In this document: positions 16,589 to 24,678 of the stretch, in pieces
How positions within the stretch are numbered: position 1 is the stretch's first letter
Layout of the letters: each line of letters starts with the position of its first letter
NCBI GenBank assembly: GCA_964642165.1
Contig: CAZXOC010000072.1
Coordinates: 1-26,268, forward strand
Source of the DNA: CAYRVX01 sp964642165
GTDB taxonomy: Bacteria > Planctomycetota > Phycisphaerae > SM23-33
DNA: 26,268 nucleotides
Direction: 5' to 3'
The notes under the pieces: model-generated
Told to the model about the DNA's origin: nothing
Database searches by the model: none
Seen by the model: only the letters and a program-made list of their open reading frames with translations
Program-made: the position numbers and the translations under genes

Positions 16589-17809
16589 TCAGAAGAGCTT
16601 GCCGATCTCCGGCAGGGGCCCGGTCAGCGGCAGGGCGTAGTTGAGGAAGCGTTTCGTGACGTGGTTGCCGGCCTTGTTGATGTACGAGCGCGGCATGTCC
16701 TTCGTCAGTCGGGCGACGTCCTTCAGCTCGGCCTTGACGAACTTCACCTTGTACCGGGGACCCTTGAGCCGCTTGATGGCGACGGACCCGTCGACGTCGC
16801 CGGCCATGGCCAGCTCGGCGGCCTTGCGCCCGCACTGGCGGGCCTCGACCTGATCCACCGGCGAGGCGAAGCCCGGAAAGCTCCGCTGGAGGTAGCCGAA
16901 CGTGTCGGCGCGAACGCGGAGGCCCTTGTGCTTCCGCCCCATCTTCTCCCTGATGTAGTCGGCGAGAAAGTCGCCCAGCGCCCCCGACCCGGAGAGCTGA
17001 ACGTTGCCGTGGCTGTCGCGCTCGACGTGGTGGCCCAGCTCGGTGGCCAGCGCGACGACCACCGCCGTGCCCGTCTCGTCGGCGATGCCCTCCGAGACGG
17101 CGACCTGGCAGCGCCCCAGCCGCCCGTAAACCTCCCTCACGTCCGCCAGGAAGCCCTTGATGGAGAACGCCACCTCGGGCAGGTAGACGAGGTGAGGCCC
17201 GTCGGTCCGGTCGAGCCGGCCGAGGGCGCTCGCCGCCGCAAGCCAGCCGGCGTGCCGACCCATCACGACGTTGATCTTGATGCCCGGCAGGGCGCTGCTG
17301 TCGCGGTTGTCGCCCATGAAGGCCGACGCGACGAACCGCGCGGCCGAGCCGTAGCCCGGGCAGTGGTCCGTCACGCGAAGGTCGTTGTCGATCGTCTTGG
17401 GGATGTGGAAGACGCGCAGCTCGTAGCCCGCCTCGCCGGCCAGCTCGTTGACGATCCGCGCCGTGTCGGCCGAATCGTTCCCGCCCACGTAGAAGAAGTA
17501 CCGCACGTCGTGCTTGGCGAAGACGCGGAAGATCCGCTCGCAGTACGCCTCGTCGGGCTTCTCGCGGGTGGAGCCCAGCGCGGCGGCCGGCGTGTTGGCG
17601 ATCCGCTCCCAACGGGCCTTCGATATGCCGCCCAGGTCGAGGAACTCCTCCCGGACGATGCCGCGCACGCCGTGCCTGGCGCCGAGGAGCCGCCCGATGG
17701 CCCGGCTGCTGCGGAGCGTCTCCACCACGCCGACGAGGGACTGGTTGATCACGGCGGTCGGCCCGCCGGACTGCCCGATCACCGCGTTGCCTCTCAGGGC
17801 CTTGCTCAT
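16589..17809 (-). CDS. pfp: 6-phosphofructokinase, pyrophosphate-dependent type
   Basis: 406 residues. It phosphorylates fructose 6-phosphate at C1; the PPi-using type is reversible and serves both glycolysis and gluconeogenesis. Two positions define the phosphoryl donor. The loop GGND at 109-112 has Asp where ATP enzymes have Gly (GGDG), and PKTIDND at 137-143 has Lys before TIDND where ATP enzymes have Gly. Both favour pyrophosphate. The substrate motif MGRHAGW is at 183-189. RBS AAGGAC lies about 10 bases before the ATG. It follows accC by 67 bases on the same strand. The donor assignment is by motif only. Confidence 0.9.
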   Translation of the reverse strand: MSKALRGNAVIGQSGGPTAVINQSLVGVVETLRSSRAIGRLLGARHGVRGIVREEFLDLGGISKARWERIANTPAAALGSTREKPDEAYCERIFRVFAKHDVRYFFYVGGNDSADTARIVNELAGEAGYELRVFHIPKTIDNDLRVTDHCPGYGSAARFVASAFMGDNRDSSALPGIKINVVMGRHAGWLAAASALGRLDRTDGPHLVYLPEVAFSIKGFLADVREVYGRLGRCQVAVSEGIADETGTAVVVALATELGHHVERDSHGNVQLSGSGALGDFLADYIREKMGRKHKGLRVRADTFGYLQRSFPGFASPVDQVEARQCGRKAAELAMAGDVDGSVAIKRLKGPRYKVKFVKAELKDVARLTKDMPRSYINKAGNHVTKRFLNYALPLTGPLPEIGKLF

Positions 17810-17876
17810 CGTCCGCGATGTCCTTTCGGGAGTGGTTTGCGGCCGGGACCCGCCCGCCGGTGCCCGCGCCGAGGCG

Positions 17877-19223
17877 TCAGTCGGTGAGCATCTCTCGCTC
17901 GATGAAGGTCGTTTCCCACTCCCCCCGCTGGAAGTTCGGGTGCGCGAGGATCTCGCGGCAGAGGGAGATGGTCGTCCGGGTGGGGTAGATGACGAACTCC
18001 TCCAGCGCCCGCCGCGCGGTGGCGATCGCCTCCTGGCGCGTGGCCCGGTGGACGATGAGCTTGCCGACGAGGCTGTCGTAGCAGGAGGGGATCTCGTATC
18101 CCTGGTAGACGTGGGAGTCCCACCGCACGCCCATGCCGCCGGGGGCGACGAACGCCTCCACGCGCCCCGGGCTGGGGCGGAAGCCGTGCTCGGGGTCCTC
18201 GGCGTTGATCCGGCACTCGATGGCCGAACCGCGTGTCTGGATGTCCTTCTGGGCCATCGGCAGCGTCTCGCCCGACGCGACGCGAAGCTGCCACTTCAGC
18301 AGGTCTTCGCCCGTGACCATCTCCGTCACCGGGTGCTCGACCTGGATTCGCGTGTTGACCTCGATGAAGTAGAAGTTGTCGTCGGGGTCCAGCATGAACT
18401 CGACGGTGCCGGCGGACTGGTACTGGACTTCCTGGGTGAGGCGGACGGCCGCGGCGCAGATCTCCTCGCGGAGGTCGCGGTCGAGGCGCGAAGCGGGGCT
18501 TTCCTCGATGAGCTTCTGGCGCCGTCGCTGGACGGAGCACTCGCGCTCGAAGAAGTGCACCACCTTGCCGCGGGAGTCGCCGAGGATCTGCACCTCGATG
18601 TGGCGGAGGTGCTCGACGCACTTCTCCATGTAGAGCCGCCCGTCGCCGAAGGCGTTCTCGGCCTCCATCCGGGCCTGCTTGAAGCCGGACCGGAGCGTCG
18701 CCTCGTTGTGGACGAAACGGATGCCCCGTCCGCCCCCGCCGGCGGCGGCCTTCAGGGCCACCGGATAGCCGATCCGCTCGGCGACGCGGGCGGCCTCGTC
18801 CTCGTCGGCCAACGCCCCGTCGCTCGACGGGGTGGTCGGCACGCGGGCGGCCCTGGCCAGCTCCTTCGCGCGGATCTTGTCGCCCAGCGCCCTCATGGTC
18901 TCGACGCTCGGGCCGATGAATTGGATCTTGCAGTCGCGGCAGACTTCGGCGAAATGCGCGTTCTCAGCCAGGAAGCCGTAACCAGGGTGAATGGCCTCGA
19001 TGTCGGCGATCTCAGCTGCGGCTATGATCCGAGGAATGTTGAGGTAACTGTCGACCGAGGGAGCTTCGCCGATGCAGATCCTATCGTCGGCCAAGTGAAG
19101 GTAGCTGGCGTCGCGGTCGGCCTCGGAGTAGACGACGACGCTCTCGACGCCCAGTTCCTTGCAGGCCCGGATGATCCGCAGCGCCACTTCGCCTCGATTG
19201 GCAACCAGAATGCGGTGGAACAT
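17877..19223 (-). CDS. accC: Biotin carboxylase subunit of acetyl-CoA carboxylase
   Basis: 448 residues, normal for AccC. It carboxylates biotin on AccB using ATP and bicarbonate, the first half-reaction of malonyl-CoA synthesis. The N-terminal domain begins FHRILVANRGEVALRIIRA. The ATP-grasp domain has the glycine loop AGGGGRG at 161-167, and the catalytic EVNTRIQVEH at 288-297. The C-terminal domain is complete (RINAEDPEHGFRPSPG). There is no fused biotin-carrier or carboxyltransferase domain, so this is the separate-subunit bacterial form. It starts 19 bases after accB, with AAGGAT upstream. accA and accD are not in the window. Confidence 0.96.
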   Translation of the reverse strand: MFHRILVANRGEVALRIIRACKELGVESVVVYSEADRDASYLHLADDRICIGEAPSVDSYLNIPRIIAAAEIADIEAIHPGYGFLAENAHFAEVCRDCKIQFIGPSVETMRALGDKIRAKELARAARVPTTPSSDGALADEDEAARVAERIGYPVALKAAAGGGGRGIRFVHNEATLRSGFKQARMEAENAFGDGRLYMEKCVEHLRHIEVQILGDSRGKVVHFFERECSVQRRRQKLIEESPASRLDRDLREEICAAAVRLTQEVQYQSAGTVEFMLDPDDNFYFIEVNTRIQVEHPVTEMVTGEDLLKWQLRVASGETLPMAQKDIQTRGSAIECRINAEDPEHGFRPSPGRVEAFVAPGGMGVRWDSHVYQGYEIPSCYDSLVGKLIVHRATRQEAIATARRALEEFVIYPTRTTISLCREILAHPNFQRGEWETTFIEREMLTD

Positions 19224-19242
19224 GCCGGGATCCTTCGGCGGC

Positions 19243-19776
19243 TCAGGCGGGCCGGACGCGGAAGAGCACCTGCCCGTACTCGACGGGCTGGGCGTTCTGG
19301 ACGCAGACCTCGGCGACGATACCGGCGCACTCGGCCTTGACCTCGTTCATGACCTTCATCGCCTCGACGATGCAGACGACGGTGTCCGCGTCCACGCTGG
19401 TGCCGACGGTCACGTAGGGGTCGCTGTCGGGGCTCTCGGCGGCGTAGAACGTGCCGACCATCGGGCTCTTGATCTCGGCGAGCTCCTCGGCCGGGGGCTC
19501 GCGGGCGGGCCCGGCGGTCGGGGGCCCGGCCGCGACGGGAACCGGCGCGGCGGCAGGCATCGCCGTCGTCATCATCGGCATCGCCGCGACGCAGGCCGAG
19601 ATATGGCGCAGGCGGATCTTCCGCTGCCCGTCGCGGATGTCCACCTCCCCGAGGTCGTTGTCCATCATCAACTGGACGAGTTGGCGCACCTCGTCGATGA
19701 TCGGCGCCACCGCCGGCTCCGGTGCCTCGGCGCCGCTGTCTGGTTCCTTCGGGCCCATCCTGTCTTCCTTGCTCAT
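19243..19776 (-). CDS. accB: Biotin carboxyl carrier protein of acetyl-CoA carboxylase
   Basis: 177 residues. It carries biotin between the carboxylase and carboxyltransferase. The N-terminal part has the AccB pattern IIDEVRQLVQLMMDNDLGEV, followed by an Ala/Pro linker (about 70-98) and a biotinyl domain ending VEAMKVMNEVKAE, in which K141 is the biotinylated lysine. The thumb seen in classical bacterial AccB is present as SPDSDPYV. The ATG follows the peptidase TGA after two bases, and there is no good Shine-Dalgarno, so translation is probably coupled. Met7 is an alternative start. The usual partner accC follows at once. Confidence 0.95.
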   Translation of the reverse strand: MSKEDRMGPKEPDSGAEAPEPAVAPIIDEVRQLVQLMMDNDLGEVDIRDGQRKIRLRHISACVAAMPMMTTAMPAAAPVPVAAGPPTAGPAREPPAEELAEIKSPMVGTFYAAESPDSDPYVTVGTSVDADTVVCIVEAMKVMNEVKAECAGIVAEVCVQNAQPVEYGQVLFRVRPA

Positions 19777-19778
19777 GC

Positions 19779-20898
19779 TCACAGCGTCAGGGCGGCCATG
19801 CCGCGGGGCAGGCTCGACAANNNNNNNNNNCCGCCCGCCGGCCACCACCAGCACGTCGTCCTCGATCCGGACGCCGCCGACGCCCGGCAGGTAGATCCCC
19901 GGCTCGACGGTCACCACCGTGCCCGCCCGGAGACGCACCTTCGACGTGCGCCCCAGCCCGGGCGCCTCGTGAACCTGCCGCCCGAGCCCGTGACCCAGGC
20001 TGTGCATGAACCGCTCGCCGTAGCCGGCCTCGTCGATCACCTTCCGCGCCGCCGCATCGACCGTTCCGCCGCTCACGCCGGGGCGCGCCGCGGCGATGCC
20101 CGCCGCCTGCGCACGCCGCACCACGTCGTGGATCTCGGCCAGTATCGGCGGGATTGTACCGGTGAACACCACCCGGGTCAAGTCGCTGCAATAGCCGCCG
20201 ACCTTCGCCCCCCAGTCGATCAGGACCGCGTCGCCGGGACGGATGCGCGTGCCCGCGGGGCAGTAGTGCGGCAGGGAGCCGTGCGCCCCCGCGGCGACGA
20301 TCGTCGGGAAGGACGGCCCGTCCGCGCCGGCGAGGCACATGCGGTAGTTCAGTTCCGCCGCGATGTCGCGCTCGGTGCGCCCGATCCAGCGCCGCCGGCC
20401 CATCCCCAGCAGCTCCCGGAAGGCCCGCTCGGCGGTACGGATCGCCTTGCGGATCGCGCGGACCTCGTCGTCGTCCTTGACGGCCCGCAGCGGCGCGACC
20501 AGGTCCGCCAGCGGGCGGATCCGCTTCGTCGGCAGCTTCTTCGCAAGCTGCTCGCCGAAGCGCACCGTGACGTGGTCGCTCTGGACGGCCAGCCGGCGGA
20601 CCCGCCGCCCCTTCAGCGCCTCCCCGACGGCCTGCCCGACGCGTCCCCTGCGAACGTGCAGCGGGATGTCCGGGCACTCGCGCTCGGCCTGCTCGCCGTA
20701 GCGGCCGTCCGTGATCAGGCGCGCCCAGCCCGCCCCCAGCACCAGGAAGCTGCTGTCGCCGGTGAAGCCGGAGAGGTGCGTAACGTCTTCCGGCCGGCTG
20801 ATGAGCACGGCGTCCGTCTTGCCGGCCATCCTGCGCAGCACCGCGTGCCGCCGGCGGGCGAACACGCCCTGCTTGCTCTTCCGTGATGATCTCGCCAT
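19779..20898 (-). CDS. pepQ: M24-family Xaa-Pro peptidase (small gap near the C-terminus)
   Basis: About 370 residues. It cleaves an N-terminal residue before proline; aminopeptidase or dipeptidase cannot be separated here. All five metal ligands are present: D228 (IDWG), D239 (SDLTR), H303 (LGHGLG), E332 (VEPGIYLPG) and E346 (RIEDD). The N-terminal creatinase-like domain is complete. After the 10-N gap the frame resumes as LSSLPRGMAALTL and stop, the normal end of the family. The start has GGAGG six bases upstream. The gene heads a pepQ-accB-accC block; in many bacteria efp lies between the first two, but it is absent here. Because the gap is not a multiple of three, an automatic caller would fuse this gene with accB. 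Confidence 0.9.
19821..19830. other. Assembly gap (10 N) in the Xaa-Pro peptidase gene
   Basis: Complete codons flank the gap on both sides (GGR before, LSSLPRG after), so the true gap must be a multiple of three. Family alignment suggests 2-3 missing codons before LSSLPRG, that is 6 or 9 bases. Confidence 0.9.
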
Positions 20899-20941
20899 GT
20901 TGCCTCCCGCAAGCCGAAGAACCTGACGCAAGCAGCCCGAA

Positions 20942-20970
20942 AACCTATCGGGCGCGCCGCCCCCCGGCAA
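20942..20970 (-). promoter_or_regulatory. Candidate promoter of the peptidase-accBC operon
   Basis: On the minus strand, TTGCCG and TAGGTT lie 17 bases apart, giving a leader of about 36 bases. The -10 matches at only 3 of 6 positions. The spacing and position are good and the sequence is fair. Confidence 0.35.
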
Positions 20971-20994
20971 CGGAAATCTGCCTCGCGTTTCGGG

Positions 20995-21000
20995 TATACT
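20995..21000 (+). promoter_or_regulatory. -10 box candidate for the secreted-protein/archaemetzincin pair
   Basis: TATACT (5 of 6), 46 bases before the ATG at 21047. No recognisable -35 lies 16-18 bases upstream, so an activator or another sigma factor may be needed, or the box may be fortuitous. Confidence 0.35.
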
Positions 21001-21046
21001 CGGGGCAAGGTGTCTGCCGGGAACCCCGGACCACGGGTAGAGACGC

Positions 21047-22249
21047 ATGAGAGCGATCGCCTGCACGGCCGTGCTGCTTTCCCTCCTGCCGGGAGCTCCC
21101 CCCCCTTCGCCGCGGACCCCCGAGGCCGTCCCGAGCCCCCACGATGCCGCGGCGCGGAAGCTGCTGCTGGCGGAATTCGAGGCCCTCCTGGCCGGGCCGG
21201 GAACCTACGAGGCGACCGTGCGCCGCGAGTGCCGCGCCTTTCCCGAACGGGACCTCCTGCCGTACATCCTGCCCGCCCTGGCCTACACGAACCTGGGGCA
21301 GTCGGATCCCGCGTTCCGGCCCAAGGCGAGACGGCGCGTCGCACAGTTGATTGACCTGGCCCGGCCGGCCGTCGCGCGCCGCGCCGGCAAGCTCGAAGAC
21401 CTCGACGGGTACCGGCGCCAGGCCGTATACCTCGGCCAGTACAACCTGGCCCTGGGCGGCTATCGCCTTCTCGGCGGCGATGACCGCTACGCCCGCCAGC
21501 ACAAGGCGATCTCCGACGCCCTGCACGCGGGGCTCGTCCGGCGGCGCGGGCGGCCGCTACAGTCCTACCCGACGTACTCCTGGACGTTCGACACGATCCC
21601 CTGCCTGCTGTCGCTGAAGCTCTATGACCGCCACACCCGCGGGACGCGAAGCCGCCAGGCCATCGCACGCCACCTCCAGTGGATCTCCGACCGCGCCACC
21701 CACGAGCCCACCGCCCTGCCCTACAGCCGCGTCTACGACGGCACGGGCGAGGGGCTCACCCTTCCCCGCGGGTGCGAGCTGTCGTGGCGGATCGCGCTGC
21801 TGGCCGACCTGGACGCCGACCTCGCCCGGCGAACGTACGCGAACTACGTCAAGGCGTTCTGGCTGGAGCGGCCGACGCTGGCGGGGTTCGCGGAATGGCC
21901 GTTCGGCCGCTCGAGTCGGCAAGACTTCGACTCCGGCCCGGTCGTGATGGGGATCGGCACGACCGCGAGCGGGTTCGGCATTGCCGCGGCCCGGGCGGCC
22001 GGCGACGAGACGCGCCGCGACCGCCTCTGCCGCCAAGCCGCCCACGCGACAGACGTCCTGAAGCTCATGATCGCGCGGGACCCCCGCGGGCGAGGGAAGT
22101 ACACTCTCGGGGGCGTCATCGACCCCGATGGAGGCTACCGTACGGGCTTCCTGTTCGGCGACGCGTGTCTCTTCTACGCGGTGACGTGGCGCCCCTGGTG
22201 CTCGCCGCCGCCACGCCGGGCGGGCGAGAGAAAGGCGGAGGAAGAGTGA
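21047..22249 (+). CDS. Secreted protein of unknown function, probably all-helical toroid
   Basis: 400 residues. I do not recognise the family with certainty. MRAIACTAVLLSLLPGAPPP gives a short signal peptide. The mature protein is alpha-helical, with aromatic-rich motifs at helix turns: YPTYSWTFDTIPCLLSL, YDGTGEGLTLPRGCELSW, FAEWPFGR and DFDSGPVVMGIGTTASGFG. The pattern of paired helices with conserved Trp/Tyr/Asp loops suggests an (alpha/alpha) barrel like glycan-processing or terpene-related enzymes, but this is a guess. The ribosome-binding site is weak. The stop overlaps the start of the archaemetzincin gene by four bases, so the two are made together. Confidence 0.8.
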   Translation: MRAIACTAVLLSLLPGAPPPSPRTPEAVPSPHDAAARKLLLAEFEALLAGPGTYEATVRRECRAFPERDLLPYILPALAYTNLGQSDPAFRPKARRRVAQLIDLARPAVARRAGKLEDLDGYRRQAVYLGQYNLALGGYRLLGGDDRYARQHKAISDALHAGLVRRRGRPLQSYPTYSWTFDTIPCLLSLKLYDRHTRGTRSRQAIARHLQWISDRATHEPTALPYSRVYDGTGEGLTLPRGCELSWRIALLADLDADLARRTYANYVKAFWLERPTLAGFAEWPFGRSSRQDFDSGPVVMGIGTTASGFGIAAARAAGDETRRDRLCRQAAHATDVLKLMIARDPRGRGKYTLGGVIDPDGGYRTGFLFGDACLFYAVTWRPWCSPPPRRAGERKAEEE

Positions 22250-23226
22250 GACACAACAGGCGGGTCCTGCCCGCGGCGGTGGCGGTCGCGGCGCTGGCCG
22301 TCGCGGCGGGTATCCTCGGCTCGACCCTGGCGGCGAAGCCCACCGACGAGGATCGGCGCCGCGCGGAGCGTCTGGCCGGGCAGATCGAGAAGCTGCGCCC
22401 CCTGCACGAGAAGCTCGGCAAGCCCCGCCCCGGCGAGTGGCGGGCGGGCCCGGGACGCGACGAGCCCGGACAGACGTTCGCCCAGTACCTGCGCGAGCGG
22501 CCGGTGCGCCCGGTCGGCCGGCGCCGCGTGCTCTACATCCAGCCGCTCGGCGAGTTCACCAAGACGCAGCGGCGGATCGTCGAGCTGACGACCGACTACA
22601 TGGGCCGCTACTTCAGCCTGCCCACCAAGGTCCGGGCGGACCTGCCGCTGTCGATCATCCCGCAGCGCGCCCGACGGGTGCACCCGACGTGGGGCATGAA
22701 GCAGATCCTCTCGACGTACGTCCTGGACGACGTGCTCGCCCCGCGCCTGCCGAAGGACGCCGCGGCGTACATCGCGCTGACGGCGAGCGACCTCTGGCCG
22801 GGGCGCGGGTGGAACTTCGTCTTCGGGCAGGCGTCGCTGCGCCAGCGGGTCGGCGTCTGGAGCCTCCACCGCAACGGCGATCCCGACGCCGGCCCGGCGG
22901 CGCTTCGCCTGTGCCTGCTGCGCACGCTCAAGACCGCCACCCACGAGACCGGGCACATGTTCTCCATGCGCCACTGCACCGCCTACGAGTGCAACATGTG
23001 CGGCTCGAACCACGGGGAGGAAGCCGACCGCCTCCCGCTGTTCTGCTGCCCGGAGTGCGTCGCGAAGGTCTGCTGGGCGACGCGCGCCGAGCCGATCGGC
23101 CGCTACCGCAAGCTGCTCCAGTTCGCCCGCGCCCACGGCCTGACCCGGGCGGCGGGCCTCTACGAGAAGTCCATCCGGGCGCTGGGAGGCAAGGTCCAGC
23201 CGAAGCCCGCCTCCGGCGGCGACTAG
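22246..23226 (+). CDS. amzA: Archaemetzincin-type zinc metallopeptidase with N-terminal membrane/signal segment
   Basis: 326 residues. It starts at a GTG that overlaps the previous stop (GTGA), with GGAGG six bases upstream. Residues about 8-30 form a signal peptide or anchor. The catalytic site follows the archaemetzincin plan: H233, E234, H237, H243 and C244, then C249, M251 and the C268/C271 pair, which bind two zinc ions. The canonical HExxHxxGxxH has Ser (S240) at the Gly position. Archaemetzincins are mostly cytoplasmic and their substrates are poorly known; this one seems exported. It is convergent with an M14 carboxypeptidase gene. Confidence 0.88.
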   Translation: MRHNRRVLPAAVAVAALAVAAGILGSTLAAKPTDEDRRRAERLAGQIEKLRPLHEKLGKPRPGEWRAGPGRDEPGQTFAQYLRERPVRPVGRRRVLYIQPLGEFTKTQRRIVELTTDYMGRYFSLPTKVRADLPLSIIPQRARRVHPTWGMKQILSTYVLDDVLAPRLPKDAAAYIALTASDLWPGRGWNFVFGQASLRQRVGVWSLHRNGDPDAGPAALRLCLLRTLKTATHETGHMFSMRHCTAYECNMCGSNHGEEADRLPLFCCPECVAKVCWATRAEPIGRYRKLLQFARAHGLTRAAGLYEKSIRALGGKVQPKPASGGD

Positions 23227-23244
23227 CGCCGACCGCGCCCGGCG
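23227..23244. terminator. Short stem-loop between convergent peptidase genes
   Basis: CGCCG and CGGCG pair around an 8-base loop, immediately after the archaemetzincin stop and before the M14 stop. The stem is 5 bp with no T run. It is tentative. Confidence 0.28.
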
Positions 23245-23249
23245 GGCCC

Positions 23250-24545
23250 TCACTCCCCTATCGCCGGTTTCGCCGGCTTCTTCGGGGCGCGCTTGGTCCC
23301 CTCCCGCAGGTACCGCTCGATGGCCAGTCCCAGCTCTCGCCCGACGCGACGGTAGTTGTCCCGCGTGCTGTCGGACGTGTTCCAGGCCGTCTCCAGCGTC
23401 ACGGCCAGGACGTGCTCGCCCGCGTGCGCGCTGACCCAGTTCTTGCTGATCTTCCTGTAGTTCTTGTCGTAGTTGCGGCCGCTGACCTTGGTCCTGCCTC
23501 GGAAGGCGAGCGGGCCGGTCAGCTCGGCTCGCGCGGCGGCGAGGAAGTGCCGGAGGTTGCGGGCCTGGAGCTCGGAGAGCTCGTCGGCGGGGGGCACGTA
23601 GAAGAACGGCTCGCCGTCGCCGGGGGCGGGGTTGTGCAGGTCCACGAACACGTCGAACCGCCCGTCCCCGGCGAGGCGGCGGATCTCGCGGATCGCCGCG
23701 GCGACGCTCCGCCAGTGCGGCCGATCGCACCAGTCCCGGTTGTGGTCGTGAGGCTCCTGCCCCTTGCCCCCGGCGCCCCGCACGACGTTGTCCACGTCCA
23801 TGATGGGCACGACGGTGACGTCGGCGGCGGCCCGCAGCGCCCGGGCGCGCGGGTCGTCGGAGACCAGCCACTGCACGAAGCCCTGAGCGACCCAGCTCGA
23901 GCCGGCCTCCCAGGCATGCTGGCGGGCCTGGACCCAGACGCCCCGCCTCCTCGCGCCGCCGCTCGCCCGTTGCGAGACGCGCAGGGCCGGGACCGGCCGG
24001 GCCTCCCGCGTGCGGCACAGCGCGAAGCCCTTGGCTCGCGGGCAGGCCTTCTCGGCGGCGGCGATCAGCGCCTCGGCGCGCCGCGGCAGGTACGGCGGGC
24101 CCCACGCCAGCCATACCTCGCGCCCCGGCGCCCGGCAGCCGTACACCATGGCGTCGGCCTTCTCGCCGGGACGCTTCTTCCGACGCCGTCCCGCGGCCGT
24201 CTGCCCCCACGTTCCATCGGCCGCGCGGATCGCCGCACGCTTCGGCCAGGCCCACGGCGTGCCCTCGATCTCGCACGCGATCGCCTCGCCCGGCCGGGTG
24301 CCGCTGAGGCGGACGTACCACCAGCATGCCCAGCCCCGCCCCGGATGCGAGGACGGCCGCAGGCGAATCACCCGCTTGTCCTGATCGATCCGGATCACCT
24401 GCCCCGACCCGCCCGGGAAGTCGGTGTGAACCTGCAGGGCGGGCCTGGCCGGGCGCGAGGCCCCTGCCGCCGGGATCAGGATCGCCCCCAGGCAGGCCAC
24501 TCGCCAGGCGGGCAGGCCCGCCCCGATGTCCTTGTGTCCCGTCAT
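23250..24545 (-). CDS. Secreted M14-family zinc carboxypeptidase (cytosolic-carboxypeptidase-like)
   Basis: 431 residues. It removes C-terminal amino acids. The zinc site is complete: H210 and E213 (QHAWE) and H304 (VDLHNPAP). The catalytic base is E385 (TLETAW), and the substrate-binding NRDW is at 269-272. An N-terminal beta domain of about 150 residues (WWYVRLSG, AWGPPYLP) precedes the catalytic domain, as in the Nna1/CCP branch. Residues 1-30 include a hydrophobic segment ending AAGAS, so export is likely. The ATG has AGGGA eight bases upstream. The C-terminus is Lys/Pro-rich. It is divergent from larE and convergent with the archaemetzincin gene. The substrate is unknown. Confidence 0.87.
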   Translation of the reverse strand: MTGHKDIGAGLPAWRVACLGAILIPAAGASRPARPALQVHTDFPGGSGQVIRIDQDKRVIRLRPSSHPGRGWACWWYVRLSGTRPGEAIACEIEGTPWAWPKRAAIRAADGTWGQTAAGRRRKKRPGEKADAMVYGCRAPGREVWLAWGPPYLPRRAEALIAAAEKACPRAKGFALCRTREARPVPALRVSQRASGGARRRGVWVQARQHAWEAGSSWVAQGFVQWLVSDDPRARALRAAADVTVVPIMDVDNVVRGAGGKGQEPHDHNRDWCDRPHWRSVAAAIREIRRLAGDGRFDVFVDLHNPAPGDGEPFFYVPPADELSELQARNLRHFLAAARAELTGPLAFRGRTKVSGRNYDKNYRKISKNWVSAHAGEHVLAVTLETAWNTSDSTRDNYRRVGRELGLAIERYLREGTKRAPKKPAKPAIGE

Positions 24546-24632
24546 GCTGCCGTCCCTCGCGAGTGGGCATCCCTGGACCGTCGCCGGCGCCGCCCGCAGC
24601 GCCGCGGCGTTCCCGGACAGAAACCCCTCTCG

Positions 24633-24661
24633 TTGATCGCCCTACCGGGCGGTCCTAGAAT
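24633..24661 (+). promoter_or_regulatory. Promoter of larE
   Basis: TTGATC, a 17-base spacer and TAGAAT. Transcription would begin near 24668, so the AGGAG ribosome-binding site (24669-24673) sits at the very 5' end of the mRNA. Confidence 0.6.
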
Positions 24662-24678
24662 GGCACACAGGAGACAGC

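Noticed and set aside
19243..21066. A fusion of Xaa-Pro peptidase and biotin carrier protein
   Set aside because: It is produced only by the 10-N gap. The peptidase has its own normal C-terminus and stop at 19779, and AccB its own ATG at 19776.
22174..24570. A 798-residue minus-strand frame through the archaemetzincin and M14 genes
   Set aside because: It is out of frame with the M14 catalytic motifs and antisense to the archaemetzincin. No domain is recognisable.
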